This document shows, piece after piece, positions 32,533 through 43,482 of a stretch of 64,000 nucleotides of DNA; the first letter of the stretch is position 1, and each line of letters opens with the position of its first letter. The notes beneath the pieces are model-generated. The model searched no databases. It saw only the letters and a list, made by a program, of their open reading frames with translations, and was not told where the DNA came from. The translations under genes were made by a program, and so were the position numbers. Source of the stretch: Polytrichum commune (Eukaryota; Streptophyta; Polytrichopsida; Polytrichales; Polytrichaceae); the NCBI GenBank assembly GCA_950295325.1, contig OX485807.1, positions 34,192,440 through 34,256,439 on the forward strand, in the 5' to 3' direction.

Positions 32533-33900
32533 TATTATAGTAGTGTATTTAGTGTCCACTTACTATTATATGGGATTACGCCAGTGCTCTATATTAGTGT
32601 TGATTTTGGACAAAGGGGTGCCTGCTTTTCATGTGACGACCAGAGTTCGGGAAGTTTTTGAAGCCTTAGTGGCTAATTGCCGGTAGTTGTTATGAAGGGT
32701 CGGATTTTTTCCAATTTACATCGGCAAGAGCCGGTCTTTTGTAAAATCAATCGGCCAATTGCCTATATTTTCATATTTTCATTGGCCAATATCCGATTAA
32801 ATGGAATTCATATCGGCACTAATTGTTTAAAAAAATGTATGAAAAGTTATTAGAAATCATTTCTTAGTACAAAATCTTGAATAAGTGAAAAGATAGGCAT
32901 GTTCAAAACTTTAAATTTGAAGAGTTAATATCCTTGGCATGAATTGAACCTAGCAATGCCTTCACCGCTTGAAGGCCAAGGGTCCCCCAATTCTTCACAG
33001 AAGTAATTGGATTTGGTCATGGAAAGGTTGCATAATTCAAAAAGTTTAAGGTTTAGGGTACTTCCTCAAGTGCATCATCAAATGCCCCAGACAAATAGCG
33101 CTCTAGATGCTTCCGGCTGAAATCCAGTAACTCACAAGAAGAATCGGCTACATTTCCGGGACATTTTGTGGTCCATCGGCTAATTGCCGGAGGATTGAAA
33201 TTACAGTCGGATTGCCATCCGATGGTTGGAAATTTGGACCGGCCATGAGGGGAAATCCATCGGCTGATAATGAACTAGCCGTCGGTTTTCCCCAAACATA
33301 GGTGACGACCAACTAATGACATCACCCTATATTGGGACGGATTGGTCAAATTTTCAAACATGTCTTTTGACACCTAACCTTTTAAATTGACCTTTCTACA
33401 CTAAATATGATGTTTAGTGTCAAATGGTGTTTTATGTCACTATGGCATAATTTATGAATGACATTTCTTATGTGTACGTGAATAATAAATATTGTCATGG
33501 ATGAAGGACGAGTTTCATCCATTGGCCAAAACCCTACATTTAGTGCATACACTGCACTAAAATGTTATAGTGTATTTATTAGTGTCCGCTTACTATTGTT
33601 TGGAATTACGTCAGTGCTCTATATCAGTGTTGATTTTGGATAAAGGGTGCATGCTTTTCACGTGACGACCAACTTTGACATCACTCTATTTTGGGATGGA
33701 TTGGTCAAATTTTCAATATCATGTCTTTTGACACCTAACCTTTTTAAATTGGTTTTGCTACACTAAATATGATGTTTCGTGTCATATGGTATTCTATGTC
33801 ATTATGGTATAATTTTTTGGATGACACTTCTTATCTATACGTGAATAATAAGTATTGTCATGGATGAAGGATGAGTTTCATCCATTGGCCAAAACCCTGC
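32533..33900. repeat. Direct repeat pair (unit about 340 bp), first unit split by an insertion
   Basis: 33565-33900 reads TTATAGTGTATTTATTAGTG ... CACGTGACGACCAACT ... ATGGATGAAGGATGAG. The same text occurs as 32533-32642 plus 33302-33540, interrupted by 659 bases. The uninterrupted unit is therefore an empty-site control for the insertion at 32643-33301. Confidence 0.85.
32643..33301. mobile_element. 659-bp insertion with 10-bp target duplication
   Basis: Flanked by GTGACGACCA at 32633-32642 and 33302-33311. The paralogous site at 33661 has one copy. Ends are only weakly inverted (GAGTTCGGGAAG versus CTATGTTTGGGGAA). Both subterminal regions are rich in GGCTAATTGCCGG and TCGGC words. 9-10 bp duplications are usual for Mutator-like elements, so a non-autonomous MULE is the best guess. 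Confidence 0.75.
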
Positions 33901-35100
33901 ATGAGTTTCTTTTGTCAACAGCTTGTGATGAAATATTGTCATGGATGATTGAAATTTGGATGAGAAATCACTTGACAAGTGGCAATAAATTGCAACACTA
34001 TAAACCTTTAACCTCCTCGGGGAGGTCACTCCATTGTCAAGTTGTAAACCATGTGTGAAAGAAGTTTGCTACCCCTATATTATATGCCATAGATAATTTT
34101 AAAAATTATGATTTTTTTTTCTATATATACATATCCATTGATAATATATTTTGTATATTTTCTTGAAATTTTTAGTCATCTCCATTTTTTCTAGTAATTG
34201 TTTTAGTTCAATTTTGCGTCATTCTAGTTAGAAACGGTATGTTTCTAGAAAAAAAAATACCAAATTTGGTTATCAATTTTTACTATGTAATAGATACCAT
34301 GTATATGTACTCATAATGTTTTTTTGATAAAAGTTTGACCCATTTTGTTGATGCAACTTAGAAAAAGTAGATTTTTTTTCTTTCGCACGTGGTTTTCAAC
34401 TTGACAATGGAGTGACCTCCCCGGGATAACCTCCCCAAAAAAAAATTTACAAGGAATAATAAATAATGTTGGGTTAACATTTAGTGTTGGTGACACTACA
34501 CTGCGGTTTACATCTAGTATTGAGCAAGACAATTAGAATTGGTGACACTAAATATCATATTTAGTGTAGGTTCCGAAAAGTCTAAGCACAACAACATTAG
34601 AAGTGCACCGTTTATGGTATTTAGTGTCACTTATTATTTGGGACTTTGCAATAACTTCTTATTCGAGAGTTCCATTTTTACTAGTGAGAGTAGACTAGGT
34701 TGTTTGGACATTGTAGAACATAGCTGACTTTGTTGGGTGAAACGTTACGTTCTCAATAAATAGTTATAGCACTACGGAACTCCAAATAGTAAGTGATACT
34801 AAATACCACAAACAATGTAGTATAAATTGAAAACAATATGCAATCAAGTCACTTTCATCATGCGTTCGTCAACAACCTCAATAACCATTACTTTGCAAAA
34901 ATTGGAATGATGCACTTGTGAGTTTGTGTAGAAAAAAACTAACACCTTTGTTGTTGAGTGCTTCCCAAAAAATGACACTGAAATCTCTCTATGATTCAAA
35001 TACATAGCAATGTCGATAAATCAACGGTGATTGGAAAGATAACCCACTTGTTGTTGAATAGCATGCCAAGACATTTGAAATGTGGAGCTCGATAAGTTGT
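33901..35100. other. Non-genic, ACACTAAATAT-rich stretch
   Basis: No gene. The palindromic word ACACTAAATATCATATTTAG and near relatives occur at about 34543-34566. The pieces CTTGACAATGGAGTGACCTC (34393) and its complement near 34020 (GGGAGGTCACTCCATTGTCA) form a distant inverted pair that bounds 34016-34430. It may be another TIR element with gggGAGGTYACTCCATTG ends. Confidence 0.4.
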
Positions 35101-35109
35101 AACTCAAAC

Positions 35110-36426
35110 GGGGGGGGGGGGGGGCACACCCTTGTATATTTTGCATACACCTGCGATAATGACCTATTAAAATGGGGGCTATTTACCTATGAGAAAGGAT
35201 TATAAGGGATGCTAATTTTTTAAATAATGGTAAATTGTTGTGATTATTTGCACCCTATTGGTAATTATAAATTCTTGGATGGTTGATTTTATGGTACCCT
35301 ATATTACTTATATGTATTTTTTCCCCTGATTGCCCCCATTCCTTAAAGTGTATGATACAGTAGAATTCTTGTTAGAAGCACATGTACAGAGTAAGAGAAC
35401 AAACATTTACTAGGGTTTAGGGTTCAGGGTCACACTGAAGTCCGGGCAAAGCAAAACACTAAACAATAACAACAAAAGATTGCAATTACATGTCATAAAG
35501 CAACACAAGCCAACGAATAAAAGTTGTGTTGGATAACACAGTTAGAAACCTTGAGGTCTTAGGGAACAGGCCAGCCACATGTGTCTCAAAGTCACATTTA
35601 CAAGGTTTGCAAAATCCCTACAATTGATGCCTTGATCTTCCAATCCTACACATTGGAGGAAAATCCCACGCCATGCAAGCAAAATCCACCTAAACTAGCT
35701 AGGCTACCATTTACACATGTGGGAGATATGAGGGTACTCGAACTGAAATGACTACTACAGATTTCAAGGTATACTAATGATCATTCAGCCCTTTTCCAAA
35801 TTATATCTCCACATGTGTGAGATAGTACAAATTTAGCAGGTTTTATTTTTTATTTGAAATGAACTCACTCAATGAGTTTGCATCTACCTCATCTAAGGTG
35901 TAGATTTTGCTAGTTGATTCATACAGTAGAGACACAGTTGAGATAATAACATCCACATCAACCCACACACAGCCACTCTCAACATACTTATATTTGTTGA
36001 GACCCGGCTGTTTTTTGAACCAATGGAGGTAAGCCATAGCAGTTGGGAAGAGCGTTTCTCTATTTCCGTTTTGGACTACACGTTTCATCAAGTCAATGGG
36101 TTGCCAACAATTGCCCCACTTAGTACCAACCTTCACCCTTATTTTTTGAACCCTTCCTATATAGAACATGCCATATTTTGGTAGCAAAGTATTTAATTTT
36201 TGAAACTATCGCTTTTTCTCCATGCTATTTTATATGTACCACTTAGGTAATTTAATCATGTTTTGTCAAATGCTATATTACATATAATCATGTTTCACAA
36301 TCCCAAAGCACCCTATACTACATCTAATAATTTACAAATTTTACGCCAAATTTTTATACAAGACCCTATATTTTATCGCACGTAGTTCCTACGTTTTTCG
36401 CCAGTGCCCCCCCCCCCCCCCCCGAG
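35110..36426 (-). mobile_element. Poly-G/poly-C element E3 with coding remnant
   Basis: The left end is a 14-base G-run then CACACCCTTGTATATTTTGC and CTGCGATAATG. The right end is ATTTTATCGCACGTAGTTCC, a C-run and GAG. Just outside are AACTCAAAC (35101-35109) and AACTCAAAA (36427-36435), an 8-of-9 target duplication. End sequences resemble those of E1/E2 (CACGTGCGATAAT). It contains the frame at 36187-35843, the better-preserved copy of the unrecognised protein also present at 16267-17097. Confidence 0.75.
35843..36187 (-). CDS. Unrecognised protein fragment inside element E3
   Basis: 114 open codons on -: FYIGRVQKIRVKVGTKWGNC, QPIDLMKRVVQ, AMAYLHWFKKQPGLNKYKYV, CVWVDVDVIISTVSLLY, KIYTLDEVDANSLSEFISNK, then stop. 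It is the C-terminal part of the protein also seen, broken, at 16267-17097. Shared blocks are G-T-K-W-x-x-C-x-Q-x-x-D-L-x-K-R, W-V-D-x-D-x-I and D-x-V-D-A-x-S-L. No N-terminal part remains upstream within the element, where sequence is terminal non-coding. The family is unknown to me. A transposon-borne role is inferred from location only. Confidence 0.45.
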   Translation of the reverse strand: MLPKYGMFYIGRVQKIRVKVGTKWGNCWQPIDLMKRVVQNGNRETLFPTAMAYLHWFKKQPGLNKYKYVESGCVWVDVDVIISTVSLLYESTSKIYTLDEVDANSLSEFISNKK

Positions 36427-36435
36427 AACTCAAAA

Positions 36436-37523
36436 AACAGTTGCAAAGGTGGATCCTCATAGCTCCAAGCATATTGCAATGCCAATTCACAATGATAAAG
36501 ATGTCGACATGTATTTTGAAACTTCATGACAAGTGACGGGCATTTTGGGAGTGATATGTTAAGTTGCAGGTCATGTGGAACCAATAGCAGTGACCAACTG
36601 TCCAATGGGTTGCGACATGTACAAAAAACAACCTTGAGTGCTATAACTACACTAAATATGATATTTAATGTGACTTATTAGTTGGAATTACGCAATGCTA
36701 TAACTATCTATTGTGCATCTCATTCTTTACCAACTATGGGCGAGTTGATTGTCTGGACACAATAGAACATTAATATCTTTACTTGGTAGAAATAATACAT
36801 TAATAGAAAGAAAGAAAGAAAGAAAGAATATATATATATATATATATATAAGAACATGTAACTCCAAACAGTAAGTCACACTAAATATCACATTTAGTGA
36901 AGCTCTCGTATATCTCATTTACTTTGCCAACAAAGGTCGAATTGGTTGTTTGGACATTATAAAACATGAACATCTTTACTTGGTAAAAAAAATTACATTA
37001 ACATTAGATAGATATACTACAATACACGAAATATGATATTTAGTGTTTGATACACTAAATACGAACACATACACTAAATCAATTACCCTATGAAAGTAAG
37101 TAACATTAAATGTAAACTCAAACACTAGTAAATATCAACTATGGTAATATGTGAAAGTTACATGTTTGAATTTAGTGTTAGTAAGGATATGAAAAAAAAG
37201 GATATAACAAGGAAGGTGGCAGTAGGGAAGGTAGCGGTACATTTATGTCTAACACTAGTTGTCAAAGAATTGAAAACTAGTGTTGAGCATGGTAGGGTGA
37301 CAACAACACTAAATACAATCAAACACTAACTATCATATTTAGTGTCGTAGCATTGTGTAATTCCAAATAATGAGTGACACTAAAAGATAATGTGTTAGTG
37401 TAGTACGGTAAACCTCACTAAGCTTAGCTGAGTGAGCACAAGCCACGTGTAGCCTGCCCCACAATTCCCGCATTCCATCATCCCAGCCTCCCGGCTCTAA
37501 GGTGGACGGTGGGTCCAACTATG
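36436..37523. repeat. ACACTAAATAT-rich region with (GAAA)n(TA)n microsatellite
   Basis: No gene. The palindromic word CACTAAATATSATATTTAGTG and halves of it recur at about 36650, 36885, 37030, 37060 and 37335, with shared neighbours such as GGAATTACGCAATGCTATAA. A compound (GAAA)n-(TA)n microsatellite lies at about 36804-36850. Confidence 0.6.
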
Positions 37524-37525
37524 TA

Positions 37526-39182
37526 AGGTAGAGGGTGCTTAAACCAACACTTTAAGCTATTGCACATACCGTACGTTAAGGGCAGGTTCGGCACAAAATA
37601 ATTCTAAAAATAGATACCGGAATTTTTGGAAAATTATTGACATTTTTTGCCGAATATAAAATTAATTATTTTTCAAAATTGCCGAAAAGTAAGAAATTTT
37701 TACTTCTCACTAGAGTTTTACTTACAGTGGAAGCATATGTGAATTTTGAAAGAGAGAAGGTGCTCCTTTTGTAATCAAGCTCACTTACATTAGTCCACAA
37801 AGAATATGGGTTAAGAAATAGCAAGATTCTAGGTGAGGCTTTTCAAATGTGTTGTACACAAATTTTTGGAGTCCAATTGAGCATAGAAGATGAAGTTTTA
37901 TAGAATTTTGTCCAACTAACAAAAGCTGAGAAATCAATCCTTCTTCCACCTCCAACAAGTTTTGTGTCAAAATAAGTCTTTATGCAAAAGATATGGACAA
38001 AACATTGCAGCCGTGTAAAGACCAAAAAATTAAAATGCATTCATAACAGTTTTTCGGAGCTTATTTGTGCATAGAAGATCAACTTTTTTGGAATTTTGTT
38101 GGTCTAAGAAAAGTTTAGAAATCAAGTAATCTTTCACCTCCAAGAAATTTTATGTCATTTGAAGACTCTATGCAAAAGTTATGCGTGTTATAAAAATGAA
38201 GTCTAACTCGGTGCTTCACTTCAAAGTTTACATATCCCATATGCATTGTTGAACACAACTCCACTCTACTTGCATAAAGCACAGAGCATTCTCAACTCTT
38301 CACTCACATCTTACTTGTCATTCAATGCAAGAGAGATGTACAAGATATAAGCTTAAATAGGAAATTAAAAATGAATTTAGGCTGAATTTTTTTAAATTAA
38401 AAGAGAAAATTGCTGAAAATATGAATGTACTATTTTTAGGTGCCAAACCTACTTTTTGAACTTTAAATAATTATTTGGCTAACATGTGCCGAAGCTGCCC
38501 TTAACGTACGGTACATATGGCTATGTGGTTGATATAAAAAAATATACATTCATATTAGCCTTTGGGGTAAACATAGGTATCAAGAAAGAAAAAGTATTTT
38601 TAGTCTCAATTGAATATTTGATGAATATTCAAAGTCAAAACTACTAGCTTCCTTGAACCGATCCAAAGGCCCCTTGTATAGCAACCTTGCATATGATGAG
38701 GACCCCCACCTTTATTGCCTAGATCTAACACAACATAGTTGCATACTAGACCCAAACTACATCAAAGCCCAAGTAGTAATAGTATGCAGTCACATGGCTA
38801 CCTCCATGATCCCACCCAGTTCGCTTGCAAAACCATCACCTTGCATCCCGGGAACCGACCCTCTTGCATCTTGGGAAATGACCCTTTTGTGCTTTGTGCT
38901 TTGTGCTTTGTGGGCCTCTGAATGGCTAGAATAGGCATTGACAAGCCACCCTAATCCCACCTTGAACCAACATGAGACAGAGTGGAACCCATCACCTACC
39001 CTACATGGAGGTAGTGGAGGCCGCTATGAAGTGGCACCACCAATGGCACCTAAAACCGTCACTCCGTGGGTCAGACACTCCTACACCGCCAGGTACGGTT
39101 CAAGGTTGTAGAGTGTTGGCAATTGGGAGGCGTTTATAGATGTTGGTTTTGGATGGGGTGTTGGTTTTGGCACCCTCTACCT
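37526..39182. mobile_element. TIR element T, copy 1 (split by a nested element)
   Basis: The left end is AGGTAGAGGGTGCTTAAACC. The right end, on the complement, is AGGTAGAGGGTGCCAAAACC. TA stands on both sides (37524-37525, 39183-39184). The body matches copy 2 at 46840-47571 except for a 943-bp insertion at 37569-38511; without it the length is about the same. No transposase frame is present, so non-autonomous. Confidence 0.85.
37569..38511. mobile_element. 943-bp TIR element nested in element T copy 1
   Basis: Ends are CCGTACGTTAAGGGCAGGTT and, on the complement, CCGTACGTTAAGGGCAGCTT. In copy 2 of the host element the site reads GCACATACATATGG. Here it reads GCACATA [insert] TACATATGG, so the insertion duplicated TA. 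The TTAA inside both ends also leaves a piggyBac-type reading possible, with GGGCAG ends, TTAA duplicated and a palindromic target. No coding frame seen. Confidence 0.85.
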
Positions 39183-39184
39183 TA

Positions 39185-40550
39185 CAATCAAGACTCTATA
39201 AATGTTATAGGTCGGGAGTAGCAGAAAAATATTTGAATCTTCTACTGGCTGAGTAAAGAAGGCCCGGACCGCAGCTCAAACGTATTCTTTGAACGCTGCC
39301 CGCGACCTTTCGGGGCCAAAAACATATATAGAATCATAACAAGTAACACTTATAGAATTCATACCAATGATAAATAACATTTATCGAAATAACACTTAGA
39401 ATTTATGAAAATGAAGAACATAACACTTTATAAAAATAAAAATTGAAAGTACAAATGATAATACATAATTCAACTAAACTAATTGAAAGAAATAATCTAT
39501 ATAGTAGTAACTTGATGAGATTCTTCCAACTGAACTAACCGATAGAAAGAGCCTATAGTAGTATGATGAGAAGCTTCCAAATGATGAGATGAAACTTCCT
39601 TCTGGAGTCCTTGAATGCTTTTGATGTGTGATAGGGCATCATTTGGTCTTTGTTCAAAGTATTTCTTCAAAGTCTTTAGAGAACGCTTAGCAACACTCAA
39701 TCCTATAACTTCTTCTACCACATCAAGCATATTCCTCATCAACATCATTTCTTGATGTTATGAGGAATGCATATCCAAAAACTCCTCATTGGTAGGTTCA
39801 TAGGGGTTGTTAAAATCAAACTCCATCTCATAATTGAGGTGTTCACGAGCATTCATCACATCACCCACCTCACTATCAAATGACAACAACATCAGTTGCT
39901 GAAGTAGAGTAGCAACTTCATCAACCTCTACCAAGCGCCTAGCTTCCTCTATCTCCCTCTCAATAGAGATCGAAAGAACACCCGTGTGCCTCCAACAATT
40001 TTGAATTGTTCGCAAAGAATATGGGATAAATGTGATTACATGTTCAAAATGTATGCTCTCATATATTATTACCTTGATTTTCTCAAAATTAACACTTATA
40101 GAGCTGCAACTAACAAAGAAGGGAGTAGAGCATGTTATAACACTTAACTCATATTACTCACTAGTCTTACCAATTATGTTTTTGTAGGGGAGTAAAATTT
40201 TCTTAACATACATGAAATTATAATGCTTATAGGGGTAACACTTATAGAGTCTTGATTGTAACCCATGAGTGTGTGTGTTTGACAAAGTTTTTGCAAGTTT
40301 TTCACTTTTGACATGCAAAAACTCGCACCAACCCCCCCCCCCCCCCCCCAAAAAAATGCTCATCAATTGACACACACAATTTAGAAGTTGACACGTACTA
40401 TGACTTTTTAAGAATTAAAAAAAACACATCAATTGACACGCTAGAAATTGAAATCACACGTATTACTAGGCAACTTAAGTACTATAAACTTCAGTTCAAG
40501 TATTCGGAAAACATAACCCATAACATTAGGAGAACTTCCTACACTCACTT
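39185..40550 (-). pseudogene. Broken frame of unknown function (40015-39497)
   Basis: A - frame from 40015 reads NCWRHTGVLSISIEREIEEA, VDEVATLLQQLMLLSFDSEV and MEFDFNNPYEPTNEEFLDM. One TAA at 39758-39760 precedes an in-frame continuation MRNMLDVVEEVIGLSVAKRS, KTLKKYFEQRPNDALSHIKS. It looks like an ancestral protein of at least 170 residues, acidic and helix-rich, with one nonsense codon. I do not recognise it. A long C-run (about 40332-40350) lies upstream, as at ends of the poly-G elements. The rest is AT-rich and unannotated. Confidence 0.35.
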
Positions 40551-40739
40551 ACATACTTAAGTTCAGCCTTGTTCTTGTAATTTCCTTTGTAACTGGGAAG
40601 GCTCTACATCTGATATGGTGATCAGAGAGGTGGTGGAGGCTAAGTACAAGGCCGACAAGATCATTGTTCCTTGTCTCTTGTGGATGTATTTTCATGATTG
40701 TTTTGTATGGGTATGAGAATGAACAATTTGCCGTAGCAG

Positions 40740-41640
40740 ATCTTGAAGAGTGATGTTTTGGTTGGTTAAATATTGGGTTCATTTTTAGGCGTCTCAGCTT
40801 GACATTGGGATGATTTGAGGTAGACTTTGCATAGTGCAGAGATCCCCTTCAAATTGAATTTACTGTACAATTTACAATGCCTAATTTGAAGCTAGATTGG
40901 GAGCAATACTGTTGTTGGGTATGTGATTTGAATGCCATTAGCATTTACAAGTCCCTAAAGTTTGTCACATACTCTAGGCCAATGGTAGATAATCCACTCT
41001 CACCATTGGCACCGCCTACATCTGTGATAAATACTTTTGTATGGTTAATTCCTATGTTACTTGATTTGAAGTTAAAAATTGGGAGATCTAGAATGTTTTG
41101 TTTGATTAAAAATTGAGGAAGGTAGCCATCCCAACTCATAATGATTTGAATTTTGAGGTCTTGCATAGGGCAAAGATCCCCTTCAATTGAGTTTAATATA
41201 CAATGTGAAATTCTCATTGATTCAATGCAATGCTTGAGTTGACGTTAGATTGGAATCAATAATGTTGTTGACTCTGTGAGTGGAATGCTATCAGTGTTCA
41301 CAAGGCCCTGAAGTTCATCCCCTAAGTCTGTCCCAATATCTAAGATAATGGAAGACATTCCACTCTCACCATTGGTACCATCTACACTCCTGCTAGATAC
41401 TTTGTGTTGGTCAATTCCCACTAGTCCAAACTCTTGTCCTTTAGTTTGATTAGCCATCTCAACTTGATAGGATGATTTGAGGTGGTAGACTTGCATACTG
41501 CAAGATTCCTTTCAATTGAGTTCAATGTACGATGTAAAAATCATAATGCTTCAATACAATGCTTGAATTGAAGTTCAAGTCATCACATAAGATATGAAGA
41601 AAGAGGAATTGTGGCTCGAAAGGATGTTATTGAAGTTTCA
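40740..41640. repeat. About 330-bp tandem repeat, three degenerate copies
   Basis: GATGATTTGAGG...CTTGCAT...AGATCCCCTTCAA recurs near 40809, 41139 and 41471 (steps of about 330). Matching interiors contain CCACTCTCACCATTGGYACC and ATACTTTTGT-like text. The - frames at 41496-41245 and 41217-40945 share GGANGESGLSTI- and GTNGESGMSSI-like motifs, so the unit may once have encoded a repeated protein. Function unknown. Confidence 0.7.
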
Positions 41641-41954
41641 ATACACTAAAGAAGAAATTGACATGTTTAAGGGAGAAATCCTGGAAATCCTGGAAACACC
41701 TCGATAGGAGTGTGAGAACAAAACAATATTAGAGACTTCATCCCTTGAATAATGGTTTTTTATTTTTTATTATTGAACACACAATGATATCATATTTTGA
41801 GCAAACAATCTAATCTCTTATAAACATATGTCATTTTGGTATCCATTTTTTGAGCCACATGAAACCACACACCATTCAAATTTGGATGTCCGATCAAGAT
41901 AAGTTACCAAATTAGGCATTTCTACCTTACCCTCCTTCTACTGTTGGTTGCCGG
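41641..41954. other. Spacer between two tandem arrays
   Basis: AT-rich, no gene or repeat recognised. Confidence 0.4.
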
Positions 41955-42530
41955 GTAGGTATTTAACCTTAGGTGGCACTTCCAACTCTGCGTACAAGTT
42001 TGATTGTTGGAACATACCCAAGTCAAGTAGGTATTTAACCTTAGGTGGCACTTCCAACTCTGCGTACAAGTTTGATTGTTGGAACATACCCAAGTCAAGT
42101 AGATATTTAACCTTAGGTGGCACTTCCAACTTTGTGTGCAAGTTTGAATGTTGGAACATACCCAAGTCAAGTAGGTCTTTAACCTTAGGTGACACTTCCA
42201 ACTCTGCGTACAAGTTTGATTGTTGGAACATACCCAAGTCAAGTAGGTGTTTAACCTTAGGTGACACTTCCAACTCTGCGTACAAGTTTGATTGTTGGAA
42301 CATACCCAAGTCAAGTAGGTATTTAACCTTAGGTGGCACTTCCAACTTTGCGTACAAGTTTGAATGTTGGAACATACCCAAGTCAAGTAGGTATTTAACC
42401 TTAGGTGGCACTTCCAACTCTGTGTACAAGTTTGATTGTTGGAACATACCCAAGTCAAGTAGGTATTTAACCTTAGGTGGCACTTCCAACTCTGCGTACA
42501 ATTTTGATTGTTGGAACATACCCAAGTCAA
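41955..42530. repeat. 72-bp minisatellite, eight copies
   Basis: The unit starts GTAGGTATTTAACCTTAGGT and contains CAAGTTTGATTGTTGGAACA. Copies start at 41955, 42027, 42099, 42171, 42243, 42315, 42387 and 42459, differing at a handful of positions. Because 72 is divisible by three and no unit frame has a stop, three frames stay open for almost 200 codons each. I therefore do not call a gene. Confidence 0.95.
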
Positions 42531-43482
42531 GTCCAATATAGTAGACAATTTTAGCATGGAATCGGAGTGGAGAAGCGACAATTGAACTGCATCACATTGC
42601 TACAACCCTAGCGAGGGTTTTGAAGAGAACAACTTCACCTTGTAGGTCATCCAACTATCGTGAGTTGTGATTGCTAGGCCCATCGGCCACACAATTGGCT
42701 CTACAACCCCCCATGACATTTGTGTTTACGAAAAATCCACCATGTCATAATCTAGTCTCCTCTTATTAAGAATGTAAAATATTCCTCTATCAGAGGGAGG
42801 AAATCTTATTGTCAAAGCTCCGTAGGGGAACTTTACGAACCCTCTAGGGACCCTCTAGGAACCTCCAAAATCCAACACAAAACCTTCCATACAACCTATC
42901 TCATAGCATCACACATGTCATTACGGTGTCACACTATAATTACAACTCTTGGCACCATAGCCTACTGAAATATAGGCCCAAGATTGATGTCCAATGAAGA
43001 AGACCACATAAGGCCCACATGAAACTTTGATCAATAAAAGCCTACGAGGACTTCTTTTTGTCCATGGCCTAACCAATCCTTAGATCTTGCTAAAAACTAC
43101 ATGGCTTTCTTTTCTTTACCCATCCGCATGGTCACAATCAACCAATTTTGTTGAAAACATTCAACATTGTGAAAAGAAAAGAAAAAAGAAAAACATCACA
43201 TACAACCTTGATGTTTACAAGTGTTGATCGCCATATATGGAGAAAAACGCATAAACATTGGGTGTTGTAGAGTTGAACATGTGGGAATCAATCACCCTAA
43301 ACCTCCGATCCATTGGATCGAGATATTGTACATGCAATGATGTGGACTTCCTCTTAGGGTGAAATGATCCACGCCCCAATTCATGGACCAGTTAGGGCCA
43401 CTTCAACACACAAGTCAAGGGTTGTGACCATGTAATTGTGAGGGTCCTTGATTCTCATCCAAAGGCTGTACCGGTTTTTCTA
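42531..43482. repeat. Non-genic stretch with a dispersed-repeat end (43392-43480)
   Basis: 43392-43480 (TTAGGGCCACTTCAACACAC, GGTTGTGACCATG, CATCCAAAGGCTGT) is the left part of the family whose full copy is at 46057-46569. The remainder is AT-rich, without recognised genes. Confidence 0.5.

Noticed and set aside
32930..32990. tRNA- or SINE-like box B (GGTTCAATTCATGCC on -)
   Set aside because: No A-box or cloverleaf could be drawn around it, and it lies inside a DNA-transposon-like insert.
41955..42530. CRISPR-like array
   Set aside because: There are no spacers; it is a head-to-tail minisatellite in a plant genome.
41922..42581. 219-codon frame on - and 195-197-codon frames in two other phases
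   Set aside because: All come from an eight-copy 72-bp tandem repeat whose length is divisible by three; openness alone is not evidence of a gene.
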